The translations under genes and the position numbers were made by a program. From positions 1-64,000 of the forward strand of contig NZ_JAZGJP010000004.1 in NCBI RefSeq assembly GCF_036408795.1: a stretch of DNA of 64,000 nucleotides, given 5' to 3'. The notes below the pieces were generated by a model that did no database searches, was not told the DNA's origin, and saw only the letters and a list, made by a program, of their open reading frames with translations. Below are positions 27,026 through 35,898 of the stretch, piece after piece. The stretch is from Olsenella_L kribbiana. Lineage in GTDB: Bacteria; Actinomycetota; Coriobacteriia; Coriobacteriales; Atopobiaceae. The stretch's first letter is position 1. Each line of letters begins with the position of its first letter.

Positions 27026-27976
27026 CTACTTCGTGTAGTCGTAGAAGCCCTTGCCCGCAGCGACACCGGTCTCGCCGGCATCGATCTTCTCCTTCAGGAG
27101 CGAGACGATCCTGTTCTCGGGCGTCCCCTCCTGCTGGGCTGCCGGATTCATCCGGCCGATGTTGTAGGCCGTGACGAGACCCACGATATCGAGGATGCGG
27201 AAGGGGCCGGCAGGAGCGCCCGTGCCGAGCCTCCAGGCAAGATCGATATCCTCTGGCGAGCCGACGCCTGTCGCCCAGAGCTTCTCCGCAGCATTGAGGA
27301 ACGGCACAAGCATGCTGTTCAGAAGATATCCCGGCTGCTCCTTCATGACCTTCAAGGGGACCATGCGGATCGAGGCAGCAAAGGCACAGACGAGCTCGAA
27401 GTTCGCAGGGTCGGTCTTGCTCTGTGCCATGACTTCGGCAGAAGGGTTCTTCCAGATCTCGTTTGCGAAGTGAAGGGCCAGATACTTCTCAGGCCGCCCT
27501 GTCGCCTCGGCAAACTGGCTTGGCAGAAGCGTCGAGGAGTTTGTTGCCACGACGGTACGCTCGGGCAGGCGCTTCTTGAGCTCCTCGTAGAAGGCTGTCT
27601 TCTGTGCCGGGTCCTCTGCGACGGCCTCGATCACGAGGTCGGCATCCCCGAAGGCTTCATCCCAGTCGGTCGTGAGCTTGAGATTCTTGTAGGCATGCTC
27701 GACGGCAGCCTTCGCCTCGTCGATCTTCTCTGGCGACACTTCGTCTTTCCCCATGAATCCATAGGCGTAGACCGAAGGGTCGGTCCTCAATGCTTCGAGC
27801 GATGCGAGATATGTCTCATGCAGGCGGTCGATCTTCGGCTGGCAGCGGCCGATGGAGCCCTCCGAGCGCAGCCAGATCGTCACGTCGTAGCCCCGATAGG
27901 CGCTCTGGAAAGCGATCTGGCTTCCGAGCACGCCGCCACCGGCGACCGTGACCTTCTTCACGTCCTTGATATCCAT
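27026..27976 (-). CDS. 3-hydroxyacyl-CoA dehydrogenase family protein
   Basis: The product is 316 residues. The Rossmann motif is VTVAGGGVLGSQIAFQSAYR near the N-terminus, followed by DADLVIEAVAEDPAQKTAFY and the catalytic region VVATNSSTLLPSQFAE then YLALHFANEIW. The C-terminal domain has KVMKEQPGYLLNSMLVPFLN and GAPAGPFRILDIVGL. It is an NAD-dependent oxidoreductase of 3-hydroxyacyl-CoA or related 3-hydroxy acids; no acyl-CoA gene is adjacent, so the substrate is uncertain. The start at 27976 (MDIKDVKK) follows AGAGGT; an upstream in-frame start at 28030 is less likely. It appears intact amid decayed neighbours. Confidence 0.87.
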   Translation of the reverse strand: MDIKDVKKVTVAGGGVLGSQIAFQSAYRGYDVTIWLRSEGSIGRCQPKIDRLHETYLASLEALRTDPSVYAYGFMGKDEVSPEKIDEAKAAVEHAYKNLKLTTDWDEAFGDADLVIEAVAEDPAQKTAFYEELKKRLPERTVVATNSSTLLPSQFAEATGRPEKYLALHFANEIWKNPSAEVMAQSKTDPANFELVCAFAASIRMVPLKVMKEQPGYLLNSMLVPFLNAAEKLWATGVGSPEDIDLAWRLGTGAPAGPFRILDIVGLVTAYNIGRMNPAAQQEGTPENRIVSLLKEKIDAGETGVAAGKGFYDYTK

Positions 27977-28105
27977 GTCTGACCTCTTTTCTTCCGATTG
28001 GCGCCACAGCGTGCTTGCCTGGCTTCCCAATTGATGCGGCTGGAATCAGCGGCAGGGAGGCCGTGCCTCCCTGCCTTGAGCGGAGCATACCCGCAAATGA
28101 TATCA

Positions 28106-28123
28106 TTCTAACAATAGTTAGTA
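28106..28123. promoter_or_regulatory. Palindromic operator CTAACAATAGTTAG
   Basis: A 14-bp near-perfect palindrome (CTAAC-AATA-GTTAG, 28108-28121) lies between the dehydrogenase gene and the 3' end of the xanthine dehydrogenase remnant. Read on the minus strand it gives TACTAACTATTGTTAG, almost the same as the motif upstream of dpaL. It probably controlled the dehydrogenase promoter. Confidence 0.5.
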
Positions 28124-28130
28124 TCGTTTA

Positions 28131-29930
28131 TTAAAAAGTCTCGGATGCATCCTCAGCTGCTTCCTCCTGGAGAAGCGACAGGCGCTCGTCGCCTGCGATC
28201 TGCCCTCTTGCGTAGGGCGTGTCCTCAAGCGGCAGCCGCCAGCGGAGCTCGCCGTCGAGCTGGTGATGGGCATTTGCGACCGCAGGCGCGGTGCCGATTG
28301 TCGCGATCTCGCCGATGCCCTTGCCGCCGTAGCTTACCGGCAGGAGGTGCTCCTTCTCGACGTAGATGGCATGGATGTCAAGGATATCGGTTGCATGCAA
28401 AAGGCCGAGCGTGCCGTACTTGTACTTGACCTGGGGCACGCCGTCCTTCAAGGGGAAGCGCTCTGTCAGGGCATAGCCCATGCTCATGAGGACGGCGCCC
28501 TCAATCTGGCCCTGGATCGCGATGGGATTCACGACCTTGCCATGATCATGCGCAGCCCAGATCTCCTTGATGCGGCCCCGGTTCTTGCCCTTGTCCTCGA
28601 GCATGACGACCGTCGAGGAGAAGCCCTAGCAGATATGGCTCTTCGGATTCGTCTTGTCGGCACCGAGCTTGTCCGTCAGCTCGAAGTAGACATAGCCGAA
28701 CTCGTGGCCTTCGAGGGCAGCAAGCGCGGCGACCGGTTCCTTCGGATGGATGCCGTGCCCTGCGACAAACACAGTTCCGTCTGCATAGCCGACCCCGTCA
28801 TACGTTGTGCCGTCGTCGTACTCGATCGTCTTGCCGTCGCCGTGGGCACGTACCGGGCCTTCCGCGACAGGCTTTCCTGCTTCGACTGCAAGCATCGCAT
28901 CACGCAGCAGGAGCGCGACGCCACGGGCTGCCTCGCCCGTGACGACCGTCTGGCGCGAGCCCGACGTTGTGCCGGAGTCGGGCGCCATCTCGGTCGAGCA
29001 TTCGCCGTTCGCGAGCGCCGAGAGCGGAAGCCCTGTCGCCTCTGCCACATCCTGCAGAAACACCGTGTTGCAGCCCTGACCGATATCGGAGGTCACCGAG
29101 TAGACGACCGCACGGCCATGCTCGACCTTGATGTTGGCACGGCCGCATCGGGCAGGCCGACGCCCAGGTTCTTCATCGCGCAGGCAATGCCGGCATGCTC
29201 CTCGTTCTTCTCATAGACATCCTTCACGGCGAGAAGCGTCTCCTTCAGGGCTGTCGAGCAGTCTGCAATCTGGCCGTTCGGCAGGGCCTTGCCCGGCTCG
29301 ATAGCATTGCGGTAGCGCATCTCCCAGGGGCTGATGCCTGCCTTCTCGGTGAGAAGGTCGATGCAGGTCACGAGCGCGAACTCCGTCTGGCAGACGCCGA
29401 AGCCGCGAAACGCTCCTGCAGGCGGGTTGTTCGTGTAATAGCCAAAGCCCCTGATATCCGTGTTCTGGTAGGTGTAGGGACCGACCGCATGCGTGCAGGC
29501 ACGCTCGAGGACCGGGCCGCACAGGCTTGCATAGGCACCTATGTCGAAGTTCGCTTCGCAGTCGAGTCCCGTCAGCATGCCATCCTTGTCGCAGCCGAGC
29601 GTGAACGTCACATACATGCAGTGGCGCTTCGGATGGAAGTCGATCGACTCCTGGCGCGTGAAGCGGCACTTGATGGCGCGCTAGAAATGCACAGCTGCAA
29701 GAGCAGCAAGGTGCTGCGCCGAGACATCCTCCTTGCCTCCGAAGCCGACGCCGACGAGCATGGTCTCGACGACGACCTTCTCAGGCATCTTGTCCCAGCC
29801 GAACATGTGGGTGACTTCCTTGCGCGTATCGTAGGCACCCTGGTCGGTGCTCATGATCTTGACGCCACCCTTGTACGGGAAGGCGACTGCGCACTCAGGC
29901 TCGAGGAATGCATGCTCCGTGAACGGTCAA
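28131..29930 (-). pseudogene. Xanthine dehydrogenase, Mo-binding subunit (Se-dependent type), multiply broken
   Basis: Consecutive family segments appear in two frames. They run from FTEHAFLEPECAVAFPYKGG and VGVGFGGKEDVSAQHLAALA, through CEANFDIGAYASLCGPVLER and NNPPAGAFRGFGVCQTEFAL, to SDIGQGCNTVFLQDVAEATG and VVNPIAIQGQIEGAVLMSMG. TAG interrupts the frame at about 29,681 (after VHF, before RAIKCRFTRQES) and at about 28,627 (after PKSHIC, before GFSSTVV). A frameshift lies near 29,090-29,160. The 5' third, including the Fe-S and early Mo-cofactor regions, is missing. The intact enzyme hydroxylates purines. The gene is clearly dead. Confidence 0.9.
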
Positions 29931-30090
29931 TGCCCAGCCGCAGACGCACGGAGCTTCCTGTCTATCCCTTTCGGACGAGATTCCTTTCTGAATCTTTCTG
30001 CTATAATTCAATAACCCTATGTTTGTCTAACAAACTTTCTGTTTGTTTCAAGCCTGAGGAGCTCGGCAGGCAGATCGAGGAGCATCTCCC

Positions 30091-30744
30091 ATGCATGCAA
30101 ACGACATCGAATTCCTGAAGCGTCTCGCGAAGGGCATTGCAGCCCAGTTCGGCAAGAACTGCGAGGTCGTCGTCCACGATCTGAAGTCACCCGACCCGAC
30201 AAGCACGATTGTCGCGATCGAGAATGGCCAGATCTCGGGCAGGAAGGTCGGAGACGGCCCGTCGAATGTCGTCCTGAAGGCACTCAGAAGCGACCCCTCG
30301 AAGCTCCATGACCACCTCGCCTACCTGACGAAGACGGAGAACGGCAAGGTGCTGCGCTCCTCGACGATCTTCTTCCGCGACGAGAACGGCGAGCCCGAAG
30401 CCATCTTCGCGATCAACTTCGACATGACGCTGTTCATGGCAATGAAGGACTTCCTGGAGGACTTCACGGCGCTCTCGAGCAGCATGTCGCAGGAGCCTGA
30501 GACCATCCCCCACAGCGTGACCGACCTGCTTGACGAGCTCATCGAGCAGAGCGTCCGCATCGTCGGCAAGCCCGTGGCGCTCATGACAAAGGAAGACAAG
30601 GTCAAGGCTATAGGCTTCCTCAATGACTCCGGCGCCTTCCTCGTCACGAAGGCAGGCCAGAAGGTCTGCACGTATTTCGGCATCTCCAAGTACACGCTCT
30701 ACAGCTACATGGACGAGGCGAAGAGCCAGAAGGGCGACCAGTAG
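30091..30744 (+). CDS. YheO/DauR-like PAS-HTH transcriptional regulator
   Basis: The product is 217 residues. The N-terminal YheO-like PAS domain has EFLKRLAKGIAAQFGKNCEVVVHDL and YLTKTENGKVLRSSTIFFRDENG. The C-terminal DNA-binding segment has KVKAIGFLNDSGAFLVTKAG and YFGISKYTLYSYMDEA. Family members often regulate neighbouring amino-acid or nucleobase catabolism genes. It is intact and divergent from the xanthine dehydrogenase remnant, so it is the likely reader of the TACTAACTATT-type sites at 26.9 and 28.1 kb. AT-rich DNA upstream (TATAAT at about 30,002-30,007) probably holds its promoter. Confidence 0.88.
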   Translation: MHANDIEFLKRLAKGIAAQFGKNCEVVVHDLKSPDPTSTIVAIENGQISGRKVGDGPSNVVLKALRSDPSKLHDHLAYLTKTENGKVLRSSTIFFRDENGEPEAIFAINFDMTLFMAMKDFLEDFTALSSSMSQEPETIPHSVTDLLDELIEQSVRIVGKPVALMTKEDKVKAIGFLNDSGAFLVTKAGQKVCTYFGISKYTLYSYMDEAKSQKGDQ

Positions 30745-30835
30745 GCACATCCTTCCTGTTTCACATCAGCTCTACGACGAAGGGGACGGCCGAAGCCGTC
30801 CCCTTTCTCATGACATGCACTATGAAGGATGCCGC

Positions 30836-31180
30836 CTATTCCTTATTCTGCTTCTCCATCTTCTCCTGCTGGAGCTCGACGGCAGGCGTGCCCTTGGCTG
30901 CGCTCTCGTAGAGGGCAGAGATGCCTTCCTGGGCAATCTGCTGAGCACCCTTGACGGCCTCCACGACATCGGAATCCGGGCCGCCCTTCGGCAGGACGAG
31001 GTTCAGGATGATAGCGACGATAGCGGTGATGATCACGGCAGAGTCGCCGAAGACCGAAGAGATCCACTCTGGCATGCCGGGGCCGGCAAGGCAGCCGTCC
31101 GTCATCGCGATGCCCATGCCAAGAGCGACCGAGAGGCCAACAATCGAGGCATTGCGCGGCGTCAGGCCCCCTCTCGAAAC
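30836..31180 (-). pseudogene. Nucleobase:cation symporter-2 (xanthine/uracil permease) C-terminal fragment
   Basis: The last about 115 codons of a UraA/XanQ-type permease remain. RNASIVGLSVALGMGIAM and AVIITAIVAIILNLVLPKG match the final membrane segments, and a polar tail ends in EKQNKE. Upstream of about 31,175 the homology stops and the frame runs into unrelated sequence. Most of the permease (over 300 residues) is gone. The break coincides with the start of an M20 peptidase fragment on the other strand. Confidence 0.8.
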
Positions 31181-31448
31181 GCATCCTGGCTCTCCCCTCC
31201 TCGCCGCCCTGAGCCAGGCCATTGAGACTGCCACCGGGACAGCACCGCAAATGGGCATCTTCACCGGCTATACGGATTCTGCCATCGTGGCAGGGCTCTG
31301 CTATAACAAGAACTGCATGTCCTATGGACCAGGCTCACTTGAGCTTGCCCACAAGCCGAACGAATATGTGCCGACAGAAGACCTGGCCCGTGTCCGTGCC
31401 GCGCTCTCGGAGCTCCTGAAAGCCTCCTCTATGCGCTGCGGCTGCTGA
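31180..31448 (+). pseudogene. M20 metallopeptidase/deacetylase C-terminal fragment (YgeY/ArgE-like)
   Basis: The plus-strand frame encodes only the last about 85 residues of an M20-family hydrolase: SPLLAALSQAIETATG, then FTGYTDSAIVAGLCYNKNCM and YGPGSLELAHKPNEYVPTED, which carries the C-terminal metal/substrate His of the family. No ribosome-binding site or N-terminal domain is present. In purine-degradation clusters a YgeY-like M20 enzyme accompanies dpaL, so this fits the decayed set. It shares its break with the truncated permease. Confidence 0.75.
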
Positions 31449-32325
31449 GCGCCTGTCCTCCCCGGGACTTCAGCATCTGGCCTTCTGCCACCTCGAGCAC
31501 ACCACCGACAAGCACATAGCGCATATTCGTGCCCGAGCCGCTCTTCGGCTTCTCGAAGATGCAGACATCGGCACGGTATCCCGGACGGAGCCTGCCACGG
31601 CCTCTGATCTGATAGCGCTGGCAGGGCTCGCCAGAAAGCCGGCAGATGCCCTCCTCGAGCGGCAGCTTCGTTCTGTCGCCGAGGCACTCTTCCATATCGG
31701 ACACGCCTGTGCAGTCCAAAGGCGCCCGGTCGATCTGCACGCCTGCCGCATCCGCTGCCATCTCGAGGACTCCTGGTGCCATATCGTCCGTGCCATCGGT
31801 GCAGAGCGCAAGCATCCCGCCATACTTCTCGAGCACCTGGCAGAGCGCCTCTGCGCTCACCTCGTCGATGCCAGCTGTGACAGAGGCTGCCAGCCCGAAG
31901 GCGCCCTGCTCCAGCTCCTGCGCAAGGAGGCCTGCCATTGCAGCAAGGACGCTGCCATCTGTCATGCTCTCCCGTGTCCGCGCCTGCATCTCGAGCGATG
32001 CGAGCGGAATGAGGAGGCCCTTGTTGATGAGACGCTTGGCAAGCACCCCTGCTGCCACATCCTCGGACATCGCTGTTATCTCTGTCGTGATGCCCTGCAG
32101 GAGCCGCTCCTCGCGCGTCTGCCCCGCATCGGCAAAGACCGGTGCCGCAACGAATCCCGGCGACACGATGAGGCCATGGGCATCGAGCGCGGCATCTCCA
32201 GGATGCGATGCAAGGCCATAGCCCACATCCGCAATCCTGCCGCCTTCGATGCGGACATCGGCGCAGTAGCGCGGCTCCCCCGTGCCGTCGACCACAACGC
32301 CATCCCTTACAAGCAGAGATCCCAT
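31429..32325 (-). CDS. Amidohydrolase/D-aminoacylase-like protein, internally deleted, metal ligands missing
   Basis: The product is about 298 residues from MGSLLVRDGVVVDGTG, against about 500 usual for the family. The N-terminal beta-sandwich is clear (DVRIEGGRIADVG), as is the C-terminal part (GRGRLRPGYRADVCIFEKPK). The stretch after SPGF, where a metal-binding HxH should be, reads VAAPVFADAG. Central barrel segments with the other ligands are also missing. It is therefore unlikely to be a working hydrolase even though the frame is open. An earlier start at 32412 adds non-conserved residues. It fits the enamidase/hydantoinase role of purine clusters. Confidence 0.65.
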   Translation of the reverse strand: MGSLLVRDGVVVDGTGEPRYCADVRIEGGRIADVGYGLASHPGDAALDAHGLIVSPGFVAAPVFADAGQTREERLLQGITTEITAMSEDVAAGVLAKRLINKGLLIPLASLEMQARTRESMTDGSVLAAMAGLLAQELEQGAFGLAASVTAGIDEVSAEALCQVLEKYGGMLALCTDGTDDMAPGVLEMAADAAGVQIDRAPLDCTGVSDMEECLGDRTKLPLEEGICRLSGEPCQRYQIRGRGRLRPGYRADVCIFEKPKSGSGTNMRYVLVGGVLEVAEGQMLKSRGGQALSSRSA

Positions 32326-32619
32326 GGTGGGCCCCCTTTCCGGATTGCGGACAGGAAGCGCATTCCCGTCCATCTTCTGCTCCATCATTCCCAACTGCCA
32401 TTTCCATGCCATTGCAGCATGGGTCTCACACCGTGAACAGCACGCACCCAGTCAATGACAGGAGCAGAGGGGGACGAAGGGAAGCAGCAGGTGATGGCAG
32501 CCTTATATAAGGCCTGTATGGCGGGAACGATGAACATATATTTTCATCGCTACTCGGACGAACCTATGCTCAGGATGCCGGCAGAAGATAGGCCAAGTTC
32601 CAAGAAAGGCAGGCACCCC

Positions 32620-32826
32620 ATGAATCCTGAACATCTGCTCATTGCAGCCCTCGTCGCACTCCTTCTCATCTATGGTCCGAACAAGCTCCCGCAGCTCGGA
32701 AGCGCTCTGGGCAAGACCGTCAAGAATGTCCGTGATGGCATGGAAGGCACTAGCGAAGAGGCAGCAGAGCCTGAAATAGAAGATGCCGAGGACGAGAAGC
32801 AGGACACCGGCAACAAGGCCGCATAG
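32620..32826 (+). CDS. tatA: TatA/TatE-like twin-arginine translocase subunit
   Basis: The product is 68 residues. One N-terminal membrane helix (LLIAALVALLLIYG) is followed by the conserved hinge GPNKLPQLGSALGKTVKN, an amphipathic helix, and an acidic tail (EEAAEPEIEDAEDEKQ). TatA multimers form the pore for folded proteins. No tatC is nearby, so it works with a distant tatC. The ATG at 32620 lies about 9 nt after AAAGG; longer upstream frames are not supported. Confidence 0.88.
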   Translation: MNPEHLLIAALVALLLIYGPNKLPQLGSALGKTVKNVRDGMEGTSEEAAEPEIEDAEDEKQDTGNKAA

Positions 32827-32919
32827 GACAGCACCGCGTGCTGCCCTGCCCCGTTCGGCCCGCAGGGGGAAGCGCGAACCAGGCAGATTCCCTTCCACAG
32901 GCCCGTCCAGAGAACTGCC

Positions 32920-33618
32920 CTATGCGACAAGCTCCGCCAGGGTCGCGCCATCTCGGAAGTGCGTGCGGCAGATCTCTTCTACAGCATGCACTTCCTCGAA
33001 GCGTCTGCGCGCTGCCTTCTCGTCGCCGTACGCCAGCCAGGCGCCACGGCAGGTAGGGACCTGTCCTGTGCAGAATCCTTCGACATCTTCGAGCGGATAG
33101 CCGAAAAGGATGCCCATCTCATGCGGAAAGCGGCAGCTGGAGGCAGGCCCGCCGCTCCCTGGACCATGCATGCCATTGAAATACCGGGCAAGCTTCTGGC
33201 GCACAGAGCGCACCAGTGCAGCTGCATCCTGCACGCAGAAGCCGGAATGCTCGAGGAAGCGCCGCTTCTCGGCATCTGCCAGAATGTCCTGGACAAGGTC
33301 CGCGCGCCAGGCAAGCAGCATGGTGCGGCATGAGAGATCCTGGACGACAGCCAAGCCGATGCCGGCAGCTGCCAGGCCCTCGCGGTAGGCGCTCACGATG
33401 CAGCGGATCATCTGGCTTCTGAGCTTCCTGTCATCTGCGCTCCAGCAGAGCTTCGGCGCAAACGAGAACAGCGCCAGAGGCTTCGTCCCTTCGAGCACGC
33501 CGGCTGCACACTTCACGAGCGTCGTGGCGAAGTCATGGCAGAGGATGCTCTCCGCCGTGCTGCATCCCGGAATCTCCGCATAGCGTGCGCCTGCTTCCAT
33601 CGCTTCTACACCGCACAT
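32920..33618 (-). CDS. DUF3793 family protein
   Basis: The product is about 232 residues (MCGVEAMEAG start). It has the DUF3793 ending FPHEMGILFGYPLEDVEGFC, then the Cys/Trp region TGQVPTCRGAWLAYGDEKAA. The N-terminal part has ESILCHDFATTLVKCAAGVL and ALFSFAPKLCW. The family is found in anaerobes, and its function is unknown. The start at 33618 follows GGAAGGGATG by a usable distance; the longer frame to 33705 is less likely. Upstream is a short AT-rich segment typical of a promoter. Confidence 0.85.
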   Translation of the reverse strand: MCGVEAMEAGARYAEIPGCSTAESILCHDFATTLVKCAAGVLEGTKPLALFSFAPKLCWSADDRKLRSQMIRCIVSAYREGLAAAGIGLAVVQDLSCRTMLLAWRADLVQDILADAEKRRFLEHSGFCVQDAAALVRSVRQKLARYFNGMHGPGSGGPASSCRFPHEMGILFGYPLEDVEGFCTGQVPTCRGAWLAYGDEKAARRRFEEVHAVEEICRTHFRDGATLAELVA

Positions 33619-33771
33619 GGACACCATCCCTTCCGACTCTCTCTGTTGCTTAAAATAGTATGCTCTGGTTAACTTATAGGCAAGCAGCATGGTATAGCTC
33701 AGCAATGTGTTGCCTATGGTTTACTTATTGAATCGCCCAGGCAGGAGCCTGCCTGCCCCTTGGAGCATGCT

Positions 33772-34835
33772 ATGAGACATCGGCACACAGAAGAGCTTGT
33801 CCGGGGATGCTGGGGCGCGCATACCGGAGGCCATGGCGGCCTCGAAATACTCAGGCATATCGGTCCTGGCCTTCTCGTGACCGGAGGCTTCATCGGCCCA
33901 GGCAACTGGGCATCCAACATGGCAGCAGGATCCAAGTTCGGCTATGCGCTCCTCTGGGTCGTGACGCTCCCGACGCTCATGCTCAAGGTCGGCTGCATCC
34001 TTGTTGCCACCGTCTCGCTCGCCCTTCTTGCCACGAATTCCTACCGGCATATCGAGCGCTGGTCATCGGCTTCGTCTCGCTCATAGGCCTCGCCTTCCTG
34101 GCAGAGCTTGCGCTCGTCGCGGTGGCATGGCCTCAGGCCGCCCAGAGCTGGATTGCGCCTTCGCTTCCCGCTGGTTCCGGCCCCATTGTCATGAGCGTCC
34201 TCAGTGCTGTCGTTATGCCCCACAGCCTCTTCCTGCGCTCCGAGGTCATCCAGAGCCAGCACTTCAAAGGAAAGGGCGAGGCAGATATACAGGAGAGGCT
34301 CAGGTACGAGTTTGCCGATACCCTCTTCTCCATGATCGTGGGCTGGGCCATCAACTCCGAGATGGTCATCCTTGCTGCAATGACCTTTTTCCAGCAGGGC
34401 ATCGTCGTGGACGACCTCGCCGCAGCTGACACGTTCTCCCCCATCCTCGGCCCGGGAGCACGGCTCATCTTCGCGCTGGCGCTCCTCTTCGCCGGCCTCT
34501 CGAGCAGCATCACGGCAGGCATGGCAGCAGGCACGATCTCGGCCGGCGCCTTCGGAGAGGAATACGACATCCATGACCGCCACTCGACAGGAGGCATCGC
34601 TCCCTGCTTCGTCTTCGCGCTCGTCGCCTGTCTGCTCGTCGAGGATTCCTTCCAGGGCCTGCTGATCAGCCAGGCGCTTCTGAGCCTCCAGCTTCCGATT
34701 GCGGTGTTCCTGCAGATCTATCTCACAAGCTCTTCTGAGATCATGGGCGCCTATGCGAACAGCCTGCCTCTGAAGCTCTGCCTTCTCGCTATCGGCATCT
34801 TCGTGACCGTGCTCGACGTGCTGCTCATGCTATGA
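33772..34835 (+). pseudogene. NRAMP-family divalent metal transporter, deleted and frameshifted
   Basis: The first frame (33772-34087) holds the NRAMP N-terminus GLLVTGGFIGPGNWASNMAAG, then after LPTLMLKV it jumps to a later segment (LVATVSLALLATNSYRHIE). Several membrane helices that should lie between are missing. Near 34,060 the frame changes, and the second frame carries VVMPHSLFLRSEVIQSQHF (the MPH metal-site motif of helix 6), then AGLSSSITAGMAAGTISAGA to the end. Intact NRAMP proteins are about 400-450 residues. An internal deletion plus a frameshift means the gene is not functional. GGAG upstream marks the old start. Confidence 0.85.
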
Positions 34836-35155
34836 AATCGGGTGCAGAAGAGCCCAGCCGGCACGGGTCAGGGCCTTCCGCAGAGAGATATTCCGGCATC
34901 CGGCTGCGCAGCCTTTCGATGCAGCCACCCAAGAGAGATGCATCCTTTCCGGACCGCTCCTTCCTGCCAAGGCGTCCGTGCGCAGGGACCGCCTCGCCGC
35001 AATCAGGAAATGCGAGCCAGACGCCGCGATCCAGAGACAAAGACGATCGGTCCCGGCACCCTGGCATCTCCCCACAGCATAGAATCATCTCGTCCCCAAG
35101 AGGAGCCAGGACTCAGGAGACACGACATCTTTCATACCAAGCAAAGGAGGCTGCC
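34836..35155. other. 320-bp gap without a recognisable gene
   Basis: Short open frames exist on both strands, but none has a family pattern or a ribosome-binding site. The segment ends in the strong AAAGGAGG (about 35,143-35,150) that belongs to the methyltransferase gene. Confidence 0.4.
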
Positions 35156-35821
35156 ATGGCAGACTCGGACAGGCATATGGACGAACGTGCGGTGACCGAA
35201 GCCGGAAATCCCGGCAATCCGCAGGGCGCATACGGCGAAAAGATGCTGGAGCGCATGAACAGAAGCCACGCCGATGTCACGATGTGGGCACTGGACCAGC
35301 TCGCCTACAAGGCACAAGAGTGTGCCCTCGATATAGGCTGCGGCGGCGGAGCCACGATGGAAAGGCTCGCACGGCGCATCGCGGCAGCAGGCGGCGCAGG
35401 ACACGTCAGCGGCATCGACCATTCGGAAGTGTCCTGCGAAGCATCGAGGCAGTACAACAGGGATGCCATCCAGGCAGGACAGATGGATGTGACCTGTGCC
35501 TCCGTCGAATCGCTGCCCTTCCCAGACGATTCGTTCGATATCGTGACGACGGTCGAGAGCTTCTATTTCTGGCCCGACCCTGAAGCATCGCTCAAGGAGG
35601 TTGCCCGCGTCGTGAAGCCAGGCGGACACTTTCTCCTGGTAGCAGATGTCTACCGCACGCCTGGCCTTGCCAAGAGCACGCTCGAAAACATCGAGCACTA
35701 CCACCTCACGGTGCTCACGCCCGAAGAGTACGAGAAACTGCTCCTTGGAGCAGGCTTCTCCCGCGCAGAGACACATCTGAAGGCGGGCACCACCTGGATT
35801 GCCGTCGAAGGCGTGAAATAG
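35156..35821 (+). CDS. Class I SAM-dependent methyltransferase
   Basis: The product is 221 residues. Motif I is ALDIGCGGGATMERLARRI (about 57-75). GIDHSEVSCEASRQYN, the motif II-like SFDIVTTVESFYFWPDP and the post-motif VARVVKPGGHFLLVADVYR follow. This matches the UbiE/small-molecule methyltransferase fold (Methyltransf_11). The start at 35156 has a textbook AAAGGAGG five bases upstream; the longer frame to 34832 is not supported. Substrate unknown, and the neighbours give no hint. Confidence 0.9.
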   Translation: MADSDRHMDERAVTEAGNPGNPQGAYGEKMLERMNRSHADVTMWALDQLAYKAQECALDIGCGGGATMERLARRIAAAGGAGHVSGIDHSEVSCEASRQYNRDAIQAGQMDVTCASVESLPFPDDSFDIVTTVESFYFWPDPEASLKEVARVVKPGGHFLLVADVYRTPGLAKSTLENIEHYHLTVLTPEEYEKLLLGAGFSRAETHLKAGTTWIAVEGVK

Positions 35822-35898
35822 CGGCTCTTCGCATCAGGATGCATCCCGGCCGCCCCCGGATAAGGCTCCGGGAGCGGCCTCTCTGTCCTGCGTCTGCC

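Noticed and set aside
26720..28630. Genome-wide amber recoding
   Set aside because: Deletions and a frameshift affect the same genes, and intact neighbours show no internal TAG.
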